Shown one piece after another: positions 46,259 to 58,459 of a stretch of 64,000 nt of DNA. The translations under genes were made by a program, and so were the position numbers. The stretch's first letter is position 1; the number at the start of each line of letters is the position of its first letter. Below the pieces are notes generated by a model. That model saw only the letters and a program-made list of their open reading frames with translations. It was not told the origin of the DNA and did not search any database. This stretch comes from Medakamo hakoo. Taxonomy: Eukaryota; Chlorophyta; Trebouxiophyceae; Coccomyxaceae. The DNA is taken from the NCBI GenBank assembly GCA_026636295.1, contig CP089460.1, positions 861,183 through 925,182 of the forward strand. Reading direction: 5' to 3'.

Positions 46259-47333
46259 CGCCCCTGCCTCGTCCGTCACGCAAACAGCCACCATCCGCAA
46301 TGCTGTCAACCTGAAAAAGTCAACCCTGCGCCTGGTCCAGCAACCGGGCGGGCGGCTGGGCGTCGCCTTCACCTTTGACGCGACCGCGCCCGCGGCCGTC
46401 TCGGTCTTTTTCGGGGCGGCGGAAGACCCGGGGCGGCGGTGCGCGCTCGTGTGTGCTGCGCCGCCTGCGCGGGCGGCGTTGTACCCCAAGGGCCTGGGGC
46501 ACGCGTTTCCTCCGCCGGCGTCAAAGGACGGAGACGAGGACGGCTCGCCAGCCACTGGGCTGGCGTCGGGCGCGGCCGCCGCGCCCGACGCCAGCCCAGC
46601 CGCGGCCGCGAGCCTGTCGGAAGACAGCGCCCGCGCCCTGGCGGCCTTGCCGGCCGCGGGCGCGGGCGCACCGCCGCCCCGGACAGCGCCCGCCGCCCCT
46701 GGCCCGGGCCCGGCCCACGCCCTGGTCATCCGGCTGGAAGCCCTGACGCCCGCGGGCGCGGACGCGGGCCTCGACCTGTCCACCCTCACGCCCGGTGGGC
46801 CGCACGCCGACGGCGTGCAGTCGCAGACGACCTTTGCGGCCCTGGTCCCGGACCCGGCGTCGCCCGGTGGCGTGCGGCCGCGTGTCCTCACCCAGAAAAT
46901 CTGGGTGGGTGGCGTGAGTTACGAGCTCCAAGAAATTTATGGGATGGAAGGCGGGGGTGGTGGTGGTGGGGGTGGTGGGGGTGGCGAGCCGGGGCGCTCG
47001 CCAGCGGCTGCGGCGGCGACGCCCGCCCCGCCCACCGCCTCCGCGTCCACGGCCGGCCCGGCGTCCGCGGCCTCCGAAGACGACCGCCTGTGCGTCATTT
47101 GTTTGACGGACCCACGCGACACGACAGCACTGCCCTGCCGCCACATGTGCATGTGCCACGCCTGCGCGCGCGCTCTGAGAGCACAGTCGTCGCGGTGCCC
47201 CATTTGCCGGCATTACGTGGAGAGCCTGTTGCACATCCGGCTCGCGCCGGCTGCTGCGGGTGGTGGAGGAGGTGGGGAGGGCGGGGGTGGAGGGGAGAGT
47301 GGTGGTGGTGGTGGGCAGGCGGCGCTGGTTTAG
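45826..47333 (+). CDS. RING E3 ubiquitin ligase, LOG2/MGRN1 type
   Basis: Exons 45826-45948 and 46098-47333 encode 452 residues. MGASASRP is a good N-myristoylation signal. After a Pro-rich region come the DAR2-like beta domain (VNLKKSTLRLV..., LGVAFTFDATAPAAVSVFFGA) and TFAALVPDP to GVSYELQEIYGMEG, then a C3HC4 RING: CVICLTDPRDTTALPCRHMCMC, CACAR-like HACARALR and CPICRHYVESLLHIRL. This order is that of plant LOG2-like and animal MGRN1/RNF157 ligases, which act at membranes on transporters. The linker between the domains is expanded by Ala/Pro/Gly repeats, and the C-terminus is Gly-rich. Confidence 0.92.
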
Positions 47334-47653
47334 AGGGTTGTTGCCACGGAAGAATTTGCGCGAAACGCGCGCTGTGTGGGGTCCCCGCGTACGCGTGGTG
47401 TGTGCTCCCCATCCCAAAGGCATGTGTGCGCGCGTTGCTGTTTGTGTTGCAAGCGTTCCCTACCGTTTTCTCTCTCCCTCTTTCCATCCGACCCCTGTCT
47501 CACTCCCCCCAAGGCTTTCTCGCCCAAAAAAGAATGGGTTGTCTCTCTCTCTCTCTCTCTCTCTCCCTCTCTCTCTCTCTCTCCTCGTTCCGTCCCGTCC
47601 TCTCTCTTTCTCTCCCCACCTCTCTCTTTCACACACACACACACACAAACACA

Positions 47654-47692
<39 letters not shown>

Positions 47693-47698
47693 ACGTTT
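47334..47698. other. Convergent spacer of CT and CA microsatellites
   Basis: A (CT)n tract at about 47542-47583 and a (CA)n tract with CAAA interruptions at about 47630-47694 fill most of the gap between two converging stop codons. The CHD1 stop directly abuts the CA tract. Confidence 0.85.
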
Positions 47699-47903
47699 TC
47701 ATTCAGGAGGGTCTGCGGGCTCGGCCGGCGGCGCGGGCGGCGGGGCAGGCTCGACAGGCGGGTCGACCGCCGCCACGACGGTCTGCGCGGCCACAGGCTC
47801 AGCGGCAGCCGGCGGGGGCGGCGGCGCGACCTCCGCCGGCTCCGGCGCGGCAGGAAGCGGCGGTGGCGGCGGCGCGACCTCCGCCGGCTCCGGCGCGGCA
47901 GGA

Positions 47904-47941
<38 letters not shown>

Positions 47942-48195
47942 CGCCGCCTCCACGGCCTGCTCCTCCTTTGGCGGCGGCGGACCGGCGGCGGCGGGCGGCT
48001 CAGCCCCCGCCACCCGCGCGCGCTTGGCCTCGTCGTCGTCGCCTTCTGGTTCAGAGAGCGCCCGCTTCACAGCCACAGCCGGCGCGCCACCGGGCTCGGC
48101 CGACGGCGCGCCGCCCGGCCCGGCGCTGACGCCGCGGCTGGGCCCGGCGCTGACGCCACGGCTGGGCCCGCCCGCGGGCGTCGCGCCACCGCTCG

Positions 48196-48226
<31 letters not shown>

Positions 48227-49677
48227 CGCCCGCTTGTCCGCGGCCACCATTTTCCGGAACAGGCCCAAAATCCGCGTTTCCAAGTGCGTGCCGCGCGGCA
48301 GGTGTTCCAGGCCGGGCGCGTTGGCCGGTTCTTTGGCATGTTTTTCTTGGGCCGCTTGCGCGAGCTTCTCGCCCAGGCCCAGCCGGTCGTCGGCCGCCAT
48401 GGCCGCCCACCGCCCGATGCCATGGAAGTGCGCGCCCAGCAGCAGCTTGGCGTCGTCCGCCTCCGTCCAGCCGGCGGGCGGGCCCCACTTGGGCGGGGCG
48501 AGCGACGAGTCGGACCCGGAGAGCGTGAACTGGCGCACCGGGTCGTCCAGCGCCGCCAGGCGGGCCGCAAGCGCGCGGCCGCCGTCGTGGCGCAGGATGA
48601 TGTCCAGGGGCTTGGCCGCCGCCCCGTACCAGTCGAGCGTCGGGTCCGCCGACGGCTTGTGAGCGGCCAGGACGGCCCGGCACTCGGCGATGAGGCCGGC
48701 CAGCAGGGCCCGCCGCTGGGGGGCGGTGTACTTCTCAAACCCGCCCCCGACCTCGGCCGTCATGGTGTCCAGGCGGTCGGGCGTGCAGTACCGCCGCACC
48801 GCCCGGACAAACAGGCCCGCGTCCCGGCGGGAGGCCGTGCGCGGCCACTTGGGCTTGCGAGGGGCCGGGCGACCCACCGCGGCCGCGGCGCGGGCGGCGT
48901 CGACGGCGGCCGCGGCGGCGGCCATGACTTCGGCCTCGTCTTCGGGCAGGGGGGGCGGGAAGTCGACGACCCGCTTGGCCGCGTCCACGACGGGCGGGCC
49001 CGGCGCGCCGCCGGGCCCGCCGTGCGCCGCCAGGGCCGCGTTGTTGCCCATCATGCGGGATTCCCGGCGGCGCTCGCGTTCGCGTTCGCGCCGGCGGTCG
49101 CGGGCGGCGCCGGCACCCCCGCCGGCCGCGCGCCGGTAAAACTCGTCGTCCGACGACGACGACCCCTCATCCGACGACAGGCCGGAAATGCCGGCGGACC
49201 CGCCGCGCCGGGCCGCCGCTTCCATGGCTTCCACGGTCTTCAGGCGGGCCGCCCGAATGCCCAGCTCCCCACCGCCGGCTTCTTCATCGGGCGGGCGTTC
49301 GTCCTTGGGCACGATGCGCGCCCAGAACGCGGCGTCGTCCTCGGCCATCGCCTGGTCAAACGTCGCGACGGAGAAGGAGGCCAGCAGCTCGTTGCCGGGC
49401 GGGACGCCGGAGGGTCCGGCGGCCGACGCGCCGCCGCCGCCGTCACCGCCGCCGGCCGCTTCCGGGTTGGAGTCCATGACTTCGGCCCGGGCCAGGATGG
49501 CGTCCAGGTCTTCGGACAGCAGCGCGCGCTCGGCCGCGGCCTTGGCCGCGTCGTCTTCCTTGAAGATGGCTTCCGCCCCAAACCGCAGGATGGCCGCCAT
49601 CTCGTCCTTGGAGAATTCTTTGGCGGCGGCGGCGTCGGAGAAGACGGGGGCGGCCGACGACGACGGTTCGGCGTTGG

Positions 49678-49708
<31 letters not shown>

Positions 49709-52700
49709 GCGCCCGGACGTGTCCATGCGCTGGATGACCAGGTGGTCGAGCACCATCTTTTTCTTGGCCCGCTCCAGGATGTCTTCCTCCACGGACCCGG
49801 ACGTCAGGAACCGGTAGATGTTGACGGACTCCGTCTGGCCGATGCGGTGGGCCCGGGACATGGCCTGGAAATCGTTCTGCGGGTTCCAGTCCGAGTCGAA
49901 GATGATGACGGTGTCGGCCGTCGCGAGGTTGATGCCTAAGCCGCCAGCGCGCGTGGACAGCAGGAAACAAAAGTCGCGGGAGCCGGGCTCGTTGAAGTGT
50001 TCCATGGCCGCGTGGCGCAGGGGGGCGGGCGTCGACCCGTCCAGGCGCTGGTGCAGGAAGCCGCGCAGGCGGCAGTAGTCGGCGATGATGTCGAGCATGC
50101 GCACCATCTGGGAGAAGATGAGGACGCGGTGCCCCGTGTCCTTGAGGCGGACGAGCAGCTTGTCCAGGAGCACCATCTTGCCGGACGTCAGCACCAGGCG
50201 GTCGAGCTCTTCCTGGTGGGCGGCCGCGACGGCAGCGGCGGTCGGACCGGACGGGTCGTCCGCGGACACGGCGCCCGCCGTGGGCGGCGCCGCGCCGGCC
50301 GCCGTCGTCGTGACCCGGTACTCCGCCTCGGCCGACTCGAACAGGAACGGGTGGTTGCACGTCTTTTTCAGTTCGGTGATGATGTTGAGCAGGGAGACCT
50401 GGCCCGCGCCCTTGGTGCCCTGCGGTGGTGGTGGTGGTGGTGTGAAGGCGGGGGTGGGTGTGGGAGGGTGGTGCGGGGAGAAGGAGGGGAGGGCGTCGTG
50501 AGGGGGGCAGGGAGATGGGGGCGGTGGGTCTCCTCCCCCCATCCCCTCACAATCCCAGTGTCACACGCACCCGGTTGAGGTCTTTGAAGTTGCGCGTCAG
50601 GATCCAGCGGTAGTACCGCTTCTGCAGGGGCGTCATGCCCACGCGCAGGATGCGCTCGGACTTGGGCGGCAGGCTCTTCTCCACGTCCTTGATGACGCGG
50701 CGCAGCAGGTGCGGGCGCAGGACGCCGTGGAGCTGGGTGACCTGGGCCGCGGTCAGCGGCGCGGGCGGGGCGCCCTTGGAGGTGGCCACCCCGCCGCCGC
50801 CGCCCGACTTGTCGCCGTACTCCCGGTCAAAGGCGTCGGCGTCATCGAATTTGGCGGGTTCCAGGAAGTGGAGCAGGGCCCACAGCTCGCGCAGCGAGTT
50901 TTGGAGGGGCGTGCCCGTGACGAGCAGCTTGTTGCGGAAGTGCATGGACCCCAGGCCCCGGTACAGGGCGGCGTCCGCGTTTTTCAGGCGGTGCGCCTCG
51001 TCCACGACCAGGTACGCCCACCGGATGCGGGCCAGGTGGGCGGCGTCCTTGAGGACGAGCTCGTACGTCGTGACGAGGACGTCGAAGCGCGTCGTGCGCG
51101 GCGGGCGCAGGGCGACGTCCCGCCCCGCGCCCGCCACGGCCGCCGCGGCCGCGCCCTGGACGCCCGCCATGCCCGTGAACTCGTAGTGCCGGATCACTTC
51201 CCGGGACCGGGTGTCGCCCACGTACACGACGGAGTTGGCGGACGGCAGCCACTTGCGCAGCTCGCGGATCCAGTTGGGGACGGTGGACAGGGGGACGACG
51301 ACGAGGAAGGGGCCGCCGATGGACGCTTCCTCGCGGAGGAAGCCGAGGATGGAGACGCACTGGACGGTCTGTGGGCGGGGTGGGGAGGGAGGGTGGGTGT
51401 GGTGGGTGTGGAGCGAGGGTAATGGAACAGGGAGAGGGAGGGGCGCGGCCCCCCTGCCCATCCCCACCCCCATTCGCCAGTGGGCACGCTCTCCCCAGGC
51501 GCCCGTCTCTCTCCCCCTCCCCCCTCCCTCCCCCCTCCCCGCTGCCTGACCTTGCCCAGGCCCATCTCGTCCGCCAGGATGACGTTGGTGTCCTTGGACC
51601 AAGAGTACATCAGCCAGTTGAGGCCCTGCAGCTGGTAGTCGCGCAGCTTGCCGCACGTCAAATAGTCGGGCTGGGCGGCCAGGGCGCGCGCGCCGCCGCG
51701 CGCGTCAAAGCGCGCACGCGCCTGTTCGACCGACAGCGTCGGCTCGCGCAGGCGGGCTTCCCGGGCGGCGTAGTCTTCCAGGGCCTCCGGCCCGCCCGTG
51801 GCGGCCGCGACATTGGCTTCCGCCTCCCACGTGCACTCGGCGTAGGGCAGGGACCGCCACTTGACCAGCACCTGGCGCGCGCCGGCCGGCTTGCCGCCCG
51901 GGTCGGGGTCGGCGACCGCGCGCACGACGCGCTCGACGCACGACCGCTCCACCGCCGCCTCCTCCTCCATGGCCGCCTGGACGTCGGCCCACTCGGCTTG
52001 CTCGCGCGTCATGTGCGGGCGGGCCGCCGCCAGCTCGTCGGCCTTGCGCATGTAGTTGAGGACGCGCTTGTAGCCGGGGAGTTGGGAGAGCGTCGCCCGC
52101 GTGTCCCACGAGCAGTGCAGGTACGAGTACCGCCGCCACTTGACCTTGAACTCGACGCCGCCCCAGTAGTCGTCCGGGTCGACCGGGTCGGGCGGCGGGG
52201 AGGCGGGCGGCGGGTCGTTGATCCCGCCGACGGGCGGGCCCGACCCGATGGGGCGGTGCGCAAGGACGACTTCGACCTCGTCGTCCAGGTCCGGGCGGGG
52301 CTGGCCGGGCTCGATGAAGGCGGGCACGGCCTCCAGCCGGCGGGCGGCGGCGCGGGCGGCGGCGCCGGCCGATCCGTCCGAGTCGTCGTCGTCGTCGTCG
52401 TCCGAGCCGCGGCGGGAGGAGCCGGCACGGCTGGCCGAGCGGCCGCCGGCCGAGCCGGCGCGCGCGCCGCCGCGGCCGCGGCCGCGGCCGCGGCCACGCC
52501 CACGGCCACGGCCACCGCCAATGGGGTTGCGGGACCGGGGCGGCGCAAAGTCGACGTCATCGTCGTCCTTGGCGGCCGTCGCCGCCCAGGCGCGGGCGGG
52601 CGCGGCCAGCGGGCGGCCCCGGCCGCGCGGCGCGCGCGGCGCGCCCGGCTTGCGCGTGCCCGACCGCCGCTTCTTTGGTGGGGGCGGACCGGGGGCGGTG

Positions 52701-53161
52701 GGGTGGTGGCCGTCGCCGTGCGCCTGGCCGCCGCCGCCGCCGCCGCCGCCTTCTTCCTCAAACTCGTCCATGCCCGGCTCCACGTACGCGCCGGGCTTGG
52801 CGGCGGCCGCCCGGCGCGGGCGGGCGGACGCGCGCGGGCCGGCGCCGGCCAGGGCGGCCGCGAGGGCCGCGTCGCGGGACGTGTCCGGCGGCGGGGGTGG
52901 CGGGGGCGGGGGCGCACCGCCCCCGCCGTAGGCGGGCGGCGCGACGGCCGCCGCAGCGGCGGCCAGGCCACCGGGCGGCGGCCAGGCCGGCGGCGGCGCG
53001 CCCGCCACAGTTGGCGGCGGGGCGAGCGGGCCGGCCGCCAACAGGGCCGCGCGCGCGCGCTCGGCCGCCGCCGCCGCGTCTTCCGGCGGGATGGACGGCG
53101 GGTAGGCGGTCGGTGGCGGGGCCGGGGCGGGGACGCCGCCAGGGCTGTAGGTGCGTGGCAT
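47699..53161 (-). CDS. CHD1: CHD1-type chromatin remodeler
   Basis: Three exons (53161-51551, 51368-50571, 50419-47699) give 1,709 residues. An Ala/Pro-rich and RG-repeat N-terminus ([16 protein letters not shown]) with KKRRSGTRK precedes two chromodomains: [18 protein letters not shown] (about 337) and [18 protein letters not shown] (about 433). The SNF2 ATPase follows: [28 protein letters not shown] with the intron inside Walker A, DEAH at about 660, TGTPLQN, then [32 protein letters not shown] and [18 protein letters not shown]-like DNA-binding region comes next ([20 protein letters not shown] and [19 protein letters not shown]). The tail is a low-complexity Pro/Glu/Ala repeat. CHD1 slides and spaces nucleosomes during transcription. 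The start at 53161 is the first Met before recognisable sequence. Confidence 0.93.
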
Positions 53162-54556
53162 GCGGGGCGGTGGCACGGGCGTGAGGATGGGGACGGTGGA
53201 ACACAAAAGAACGGGGAGGGAGGGCGGAGGGCGGGAGCCCAGTGCGCGCGCGGCAAGATCGGTGAGCGCCGCCCTCCACGCGCGAGGGTCGCCGCGCCGG
53301 CCCGCGCGCGCATCCCGCGCTCCTGCCCGTGTCTGGCCCGACCAGATGAGGGGCGGGACGAGTGGACTCGCCGGGCGCAGCGCGGTTGGGACCGCCGCGT
53401 CCCCTCCCTGCCGCACCGCGCTCCCCAATTCCCCCTTGCGCAATAGAAAAAACGCCAACCGCACTCACCCATCCGTGTGCTGCCCGTCAGCCATGGCGTG
53501 TCAGAGCGCGCTGGTGTGCGGGGACAGGAGCGTGAGAGGCTTTGTGCGCCCACGCCGGGGCTGTGCTGGGGCGAGGCGTGAGCCTTCTGCGCCCCTCCCG
53601 CGCCGCACGAAAAAAAGATGCGCGGTGTGAGACAGAAAACCGCGCGTGCGGCCGCTGCCCTGCTCCCGGGCGGGTGCTGGGCGGGTGCGGGCGGTCGGCC
53701 GAGGAGAGGGTGTTGTGCGAGCTGCGTGTGCGCGCAGCGTGCCGGCCGCGATTTTTTGAGGCGGCGGGGGGCCCTGGCTCCCTTTCGTTGGTCTGGGCTC
53801 GCTCCCTCGCCGCCTCTCACTGGAGGGCGGCCGCCTCAAACGCACAGCCGAGTTTGTTTGTCCCCAACTCGATTGGCGCGGCGCCTCCCTGCCGCGCATC
53901 CATCGCTCCCCTTCCCCCGTCTTTTCCACCCAGGTGCGCACTGCGAGCATGGAACTGTCCGCCCGCGCATTGGTCGCGGCTTTGCAAGGCTCAGGTCGGG
54001 CCCGGCGCGGCCCCTGAACTTGGCACGGCACCGTGGCGCGGGAGCTTCTGCGCCGCCGCCGGTGCCCTGTGCGGTCACCGCGCGCGTGAGGACGCCCTCA
54101 AATCCCGACCTGCGCCCTGTCGGACGCTGGCTGAGACCGTGCTGCGCCGCTGGCCGTGGCGGCGGCGCGGCCAGGCGCGCCCGCGCGGGCCGTGCGGTGG
54201 CCTGTGCCTGGTCCCCTCCGTCGCCGCGTGCGCGCAAGGCCGGGGAGGCGACGGCCTCGCCGCATTCGCGCGCGCACCCGCGCGCCGGTGCGGCCTGCCC
54301 GTCCGCCGCCCCGTTGGAGAGGGGCTCAAGACCGACGGCCTGCCGCCCGGAGTGGCGCGTGCGATTTTGGGCGGCCCCGCCCGCCGATTTTGGGAGCCCT
54401 GGCTGCAGCCCGGCGCCCGCGCCCGGCGCGAGGGCGCCCCCGCTGCTGCGCGCCTCCCCCTCCCTGACCAAAGGTCCCCCCCTCCTTGACCCACACGCAG
54501 GCACCCCCGCGCCCCCGCCCCCTCCCGGGCACGCACCCGACCCACAGACAGACACC
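53162..54556. other. Long divergent spacer, CHD1/H+-ATPase
   Basis: 1,395 bp with several chance-open frames but no recognised protein. A good donor (CAG|GTGCGC near 53933) and an acceptor (CACGCAG near 54500) could bound a 5' UTR intron of the H+-ATPase gene. No TATA box is seen. Confidence 0.45.
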
Positions 54557-57500
54557 ATGGGCGTCGACGACGAGCACGGCCCGGTCGTCGACGACTCGTT
54601 CGTCTACTCGACGGGCCTGACGTCGGCTGGTGCGTGGGGGAGGAGCGGGGGGGAGTGAGTGTTGGGGTGGGGGCGCGGCCCTAAAACTTGAGGGTGCTCG
54701 TGCGCCGCCCTTGCCCTCGCGTGGCCTCACCCGCGCCCACCCCTCCCCACCTGCCTCCCTTCTCACCCACAGAGGCCGAAAAGCTGCTGGAAGTCCACGG
54801 CCGCAATGAGCTGGAAGAGAAAAAGACGCCCAAGTGAGTGTTTTTTTTGCGTCGTCGCGGCGCGCGAGCCGCCGGGCGTCGTGCGGCCCACGTGCGCGGG
54901 GTGCCCCCCCCCCCCCCACCCCACCCCACCCTCACCACACACACACACTCACCGCCCCAACCACTCCCTTGCCCTTTTTTCCCTTTCCCCGCCTCCTCCT
55001 GCGCAGATGGCTGATCTACCTCAAGCTGGTGCGTTTTATGTGTGGCCCACAGGCAGAGAGAGGCACACAGTTGGTGGTCCCCCGCGCCCCACACACACAC
55101 GACCCCACCCCCTTCTCACCCGCTTTTTTTTTCCGGCGCACCCTCCCTCTCCCCCCACCCACACCCACTCGCACAGCTCATCATGCCCATGCCCATCATG
55201 ATCTGGCTGGCCGTCATCGTGGAGATCGCCATCTTCAACTGGATCGACATGGCCATCCTGCTGGCCATCCAGTTCATCAATGCGACGATCGGCTGGTACG
55301 AGACGGTCAAGGCCGGCGACGCGGTCGCCGCCCTGAAAGCCTCGCTCAAGCCGCAGGCGACGGTGAAGCGGGACGGCGCCTGGTCCAACATCGACGCGGC
55401 CCTGGTCGTCCCCGGCGACCTGGTCCTGCTGGCGTCCGGGTCGGCCGTCCCCGCCGACTGCGTCGTCAACGAGGGCCAGATCGATTGCGACCAGTCGGCG
55501 CTGACGGGCGAGTCGCTGCCCGTCACGCTGAAGAAGGGGTTCCCCGCCCAGATGGGGTCGACCGTCGTGCGGGGCGAAGTCAACGCGACCGTCCGCCACA
55601 CGGGCAAGGACACGTTCTTCGGCCGCACGGCCATGCTGCTGCAACAGACGGAGTCGCTGGGCAACCTGCAAAAGGTGCTGATGCGCATCGTCATCTCGCT
55701 GTCCGTCCTGTCCCTGACGCTGTGCGCCATCGTCCTGATCTACCTGCTGGTCCGCAAGGAGCACTTCAAGACCGCGCTGTCGTTTGTCGTCGTCCTCCTG
55801 GTCGCGTCCATCCCCATCGCCATCGAGATCGTGTCGACGACGACGCTGGCCCTGGGCTCGCGCCAGCTGTCCGGGCACGGCGCCATCGTCGCCAAGCTGA
55901 CGGCCATCGAGGAGATGGCGGGCATGAACATGCTGTGCTCGGACAAGACGGGCACGTTGACGCTCAACAAGATGGTCATCCAGGACGACTGCCCGACGTG
56001 GATGCCCGGCTTTGGCATGAAGGAGACGCTGCAGCACGCGGCCATGGCCGCCAAGTGGTGGGAGCCGCCGCGCGACGCGCTGGACACGATGACGCTTGGG
56101 GCGGCGGACCTGGAGGCGCTGAAGCCGTACAAGGTGAGCAGAGAGAGGGGCTGGGGGTGGCTGGAGGGGGTGTTCAGGGCGCGGACAGAGGCGAAGCGCG
56201 CGCGCCGCCATCCCTCACTCACCTCTCACTCACCCCATCCATCCATACCCTCCCCTCCCCACACCCCACCCACACACACACGCCCGCACACAGCACCTCG
56301 ACTTCATGCCCTTTGACCCGACCGTCAAGCGCACGGAAGCCACCATCGAAGGCCCCGAAGGCCAGTTCAAGGTCACCAAGGGCGCGACGCACATCATCCT
56401 GGACCTGTGCTCCAACAAGGACGCGATCCACGACGAGGTCGACGCCAAGGTGACGGAGTACGGCCTGCGCGGCATCCGGTGCATGGCCGTCGCCAAGACG
56501 GAGCCGGCCAAGACCCTGCCGTCCAAGGATGTCTGGAAGTTCATCGGCGTCCTGACCTTCCTGGACCCGCCGCGCGAGGACACCAAGCAAACGATCGAGG
56601 AGGCGATGGAGAACGGCGTCGACGTCAAGATGGTGACGGGCGACAACGTGCTCATCGCCCGCGAGACGGCGCGCGTGCTGGGCATGGGCACCAACATCGC
56701 CACGACGGAGGGCCTGCCCGTCATGGGCCCCAACGGCGAGGTGCCCAAAGACCTGGACAAGTTTGCGGGCAAGATCATCGAGTCGGACGGCTTTGCCCAG
56801 GTCTTCCCCGAGCACAAGTACCTGATCGTGGAAGCCCTGCGCCAGGCGGGCTTCGCCACCGGCATGACGGGCGACGGTGTCAACGACGCGCCCGCCCTGA
56901 AGCGGGCGGACGTGGGCATCGCCGTGTCGGGCGCGACCGACGCGGCGCGCGCGGCCGCCGACATTGTGCTGACCGAGCCGGGCCTCAACACGGTCGTCCA
57001 CGCCCTCATCATCGCCCGCCAGATCTTCCGGCGCATCAACAACTTCATCAACTACCGGGTGGCGGCCACGCTCCAGCTGCTGTGCTTCTTCTTCGTCGCC
57101 GTCTTTGCGTTCCCGCCCAACAAGTACCAGCCCGCGGGCGCGGCCGCCACGGGCCTGCCCCTGGTGCCGGGCGCGGGCGGCAAGATTTCCATCGAGGAAC
57201 GCCACACCGTCCAGGTCGAAAACATCAAGACCCAGGGCGTGTGGCCCCACTTCTTCCAGATCCCGGTGCTCATGCTCATGCTGATCACGGTGCTGAACGA
57301 CGGCACGCTGATCGCCATCGGCTACGACAACGTCATCCCCTCGCCGCGCCCGGACAAGTGGAACCTGCGCGCCGTCTTCTTCATTGCGTCCGTGCTGGGC
57401 GGCGTCGCCATGCTGTCCTCGCTCCTGCTCCTGTGGGGCGCCCTGGACCAGCGCCTCGTCGACGGCGCCGTCAAGCCGGGCCCGCTGTTCCGGGCGTTTG

Positions 57501-58300
57501 GCCTGCCCGCCATGCCGTACGAGAAAATCATCACCGCCATCTACCTGAAAGTCTCCATCTCCGACTTTTTGACCCTGTTCTCCTCCCGCACGACCTCCTG
57601 GTTCTGGACGTCCATGCCGGCCTTGCCGCTGCTGGCCGCCGCCTGCGTCGCGCTGTTCACGTCCACCATGCTCGGCACCTTCTGGCCGGGCGTCAACCTG
57701 GAAGGCCTGCCCGTCACCGGCCTGGCCAACAAAAACCTGACGACCGAGCCGGCGTACGCGGCGTACCGCCTGTGGCCGCTGTGGGTGTGGATCTACTGCG
57801 TGGTCTGGTGGTTTGTCCAGGACGCGGCCAAGGTCGCGGCCTGGCGGTTCCTGTACCGGTTCGACGTCTTCCAGGTCGCGACGGGCGCGATGGTCAACAT
57901 GCGCGGCGCGTCGCGGTTCAAGGACAAGCGCCACCCGCTGGCCCGCGTGTCCGCGGGGCTGGTGGAAGAGAAGCTGCTGGACAAGAAGCTGGCCAACGCG
58001 GAAGCGGCCATGGCGTCCGACCCGGCCGCCCGGGCGGGCATGGCGCTCGCCCGCACGTCGCTCGGCCGCGGGGCGGACGGCCGCGGCCGCTCGGCCGAGG
58101 AAGTGCGCCGCGCCTTTGAACGCGTGTCCGCCGGCATGCTGCCCGAGACCCAGGCCCAGGCCGCCGCGCACATGGACCAGGTCCGCCGGGCGACGGAGTC
58201 CTTGCAGCGCGTGTCGGCCGCGTACGCGCGCCAGTCGATGGAAGGGCCGATCCAGCGCGGCGTGGAGGAGGCCGGCAAAAACGCGCTGGACAAGCTGTGA
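54557..58300 (+). CDS. PMA1: Plasma-membrane H+-ATPase (P-type, IIIA)
   Basis: Five exons (54557-54629, 54773-54833, 55007-55028, 55177-56133, 56294-58300) encode 1,039 residues; exon 3 is a 22-nt microexon. The cation-transporter N-terminus (EAEKLLEVHGRNELEEKKTPKW) leads to helices 1-2, the actuator TGES (162-165), helix 4 with VASIPIAIEI, the phosphorylation site CSDKTGTLTLNK (Asp308), the nucleotide domain KGATHII and FLDPPRED, and TGDGVNDAPALK (about 565). Helices 5-10 follow. The long C-terminal region (about 120 residues) is charged and helical, ending ...NALDKL, without the penultimate Thr of plant pumps that binds 14-3-3. It pumps protons out to energise nutrient uptake. Confidence 0.95.
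55007..55028 (+). other. 22-nt microexon of the H+-ATPase gene
   Basis: It encodes the last bases of Lys plus WLIYLKL, at the start of transmembrane helix 1. Donor GTGCGT and acceptor GCGCAG flank it, and phases close on both sides. Confidence 0.85.
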
Positions 58301-58355
58301 GGTGGTGTGTGTGCCCGCCCCCTGTGTGAGGGGGCGGGTGGAGAGAGAGGGGGGG

Positions 58356-58361
58356 AATAAA
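58356..58361 (+). terminator. Putative AATAAA poly(A) signal
   Basis: A canonical AATAAA sits 56 nt after the H+-ATPase stop. Other genes in the window instead show TGTAA or TGTAG. Confidence 0.4.
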
Positions 58362-58440
58362 GGCCACCACCCAGCGGGCGCGCTCACGCCGCGGCGGCGG
58401 TGGGCGGGGCGGGGCGGCGCCTGTGCGTGCTCCGCCCGCT

Positions 58441-58459
58441 GCCCGCCGCCGCGGCGGGC
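58441..58459 (+). repeat. GC hairpin followed by a T9 tract
   Basis: GCCCGCCGC and GCGGCGGGC can pair, with TTTTTTTTT at 58463-58471. It looks like an intrinsic terminator, but nuclear Pol II genes do not use these; it may instead be a Pol III stop or coincidence. Confidence 0.4.

Noticed and set aside
47542-47694. CT/CA tracts as a transposon end or CRISPR-like array
   Set aside because: They are simple microsatellites with no unit longer than a few bases and no unique spacers.
53618-54658. 346-codon + frame running into the H+-ATPase start
   Set aside because: Only its last 24 codons are recognisable; the rest looks like 5' UTR or intron sequence open by chance.
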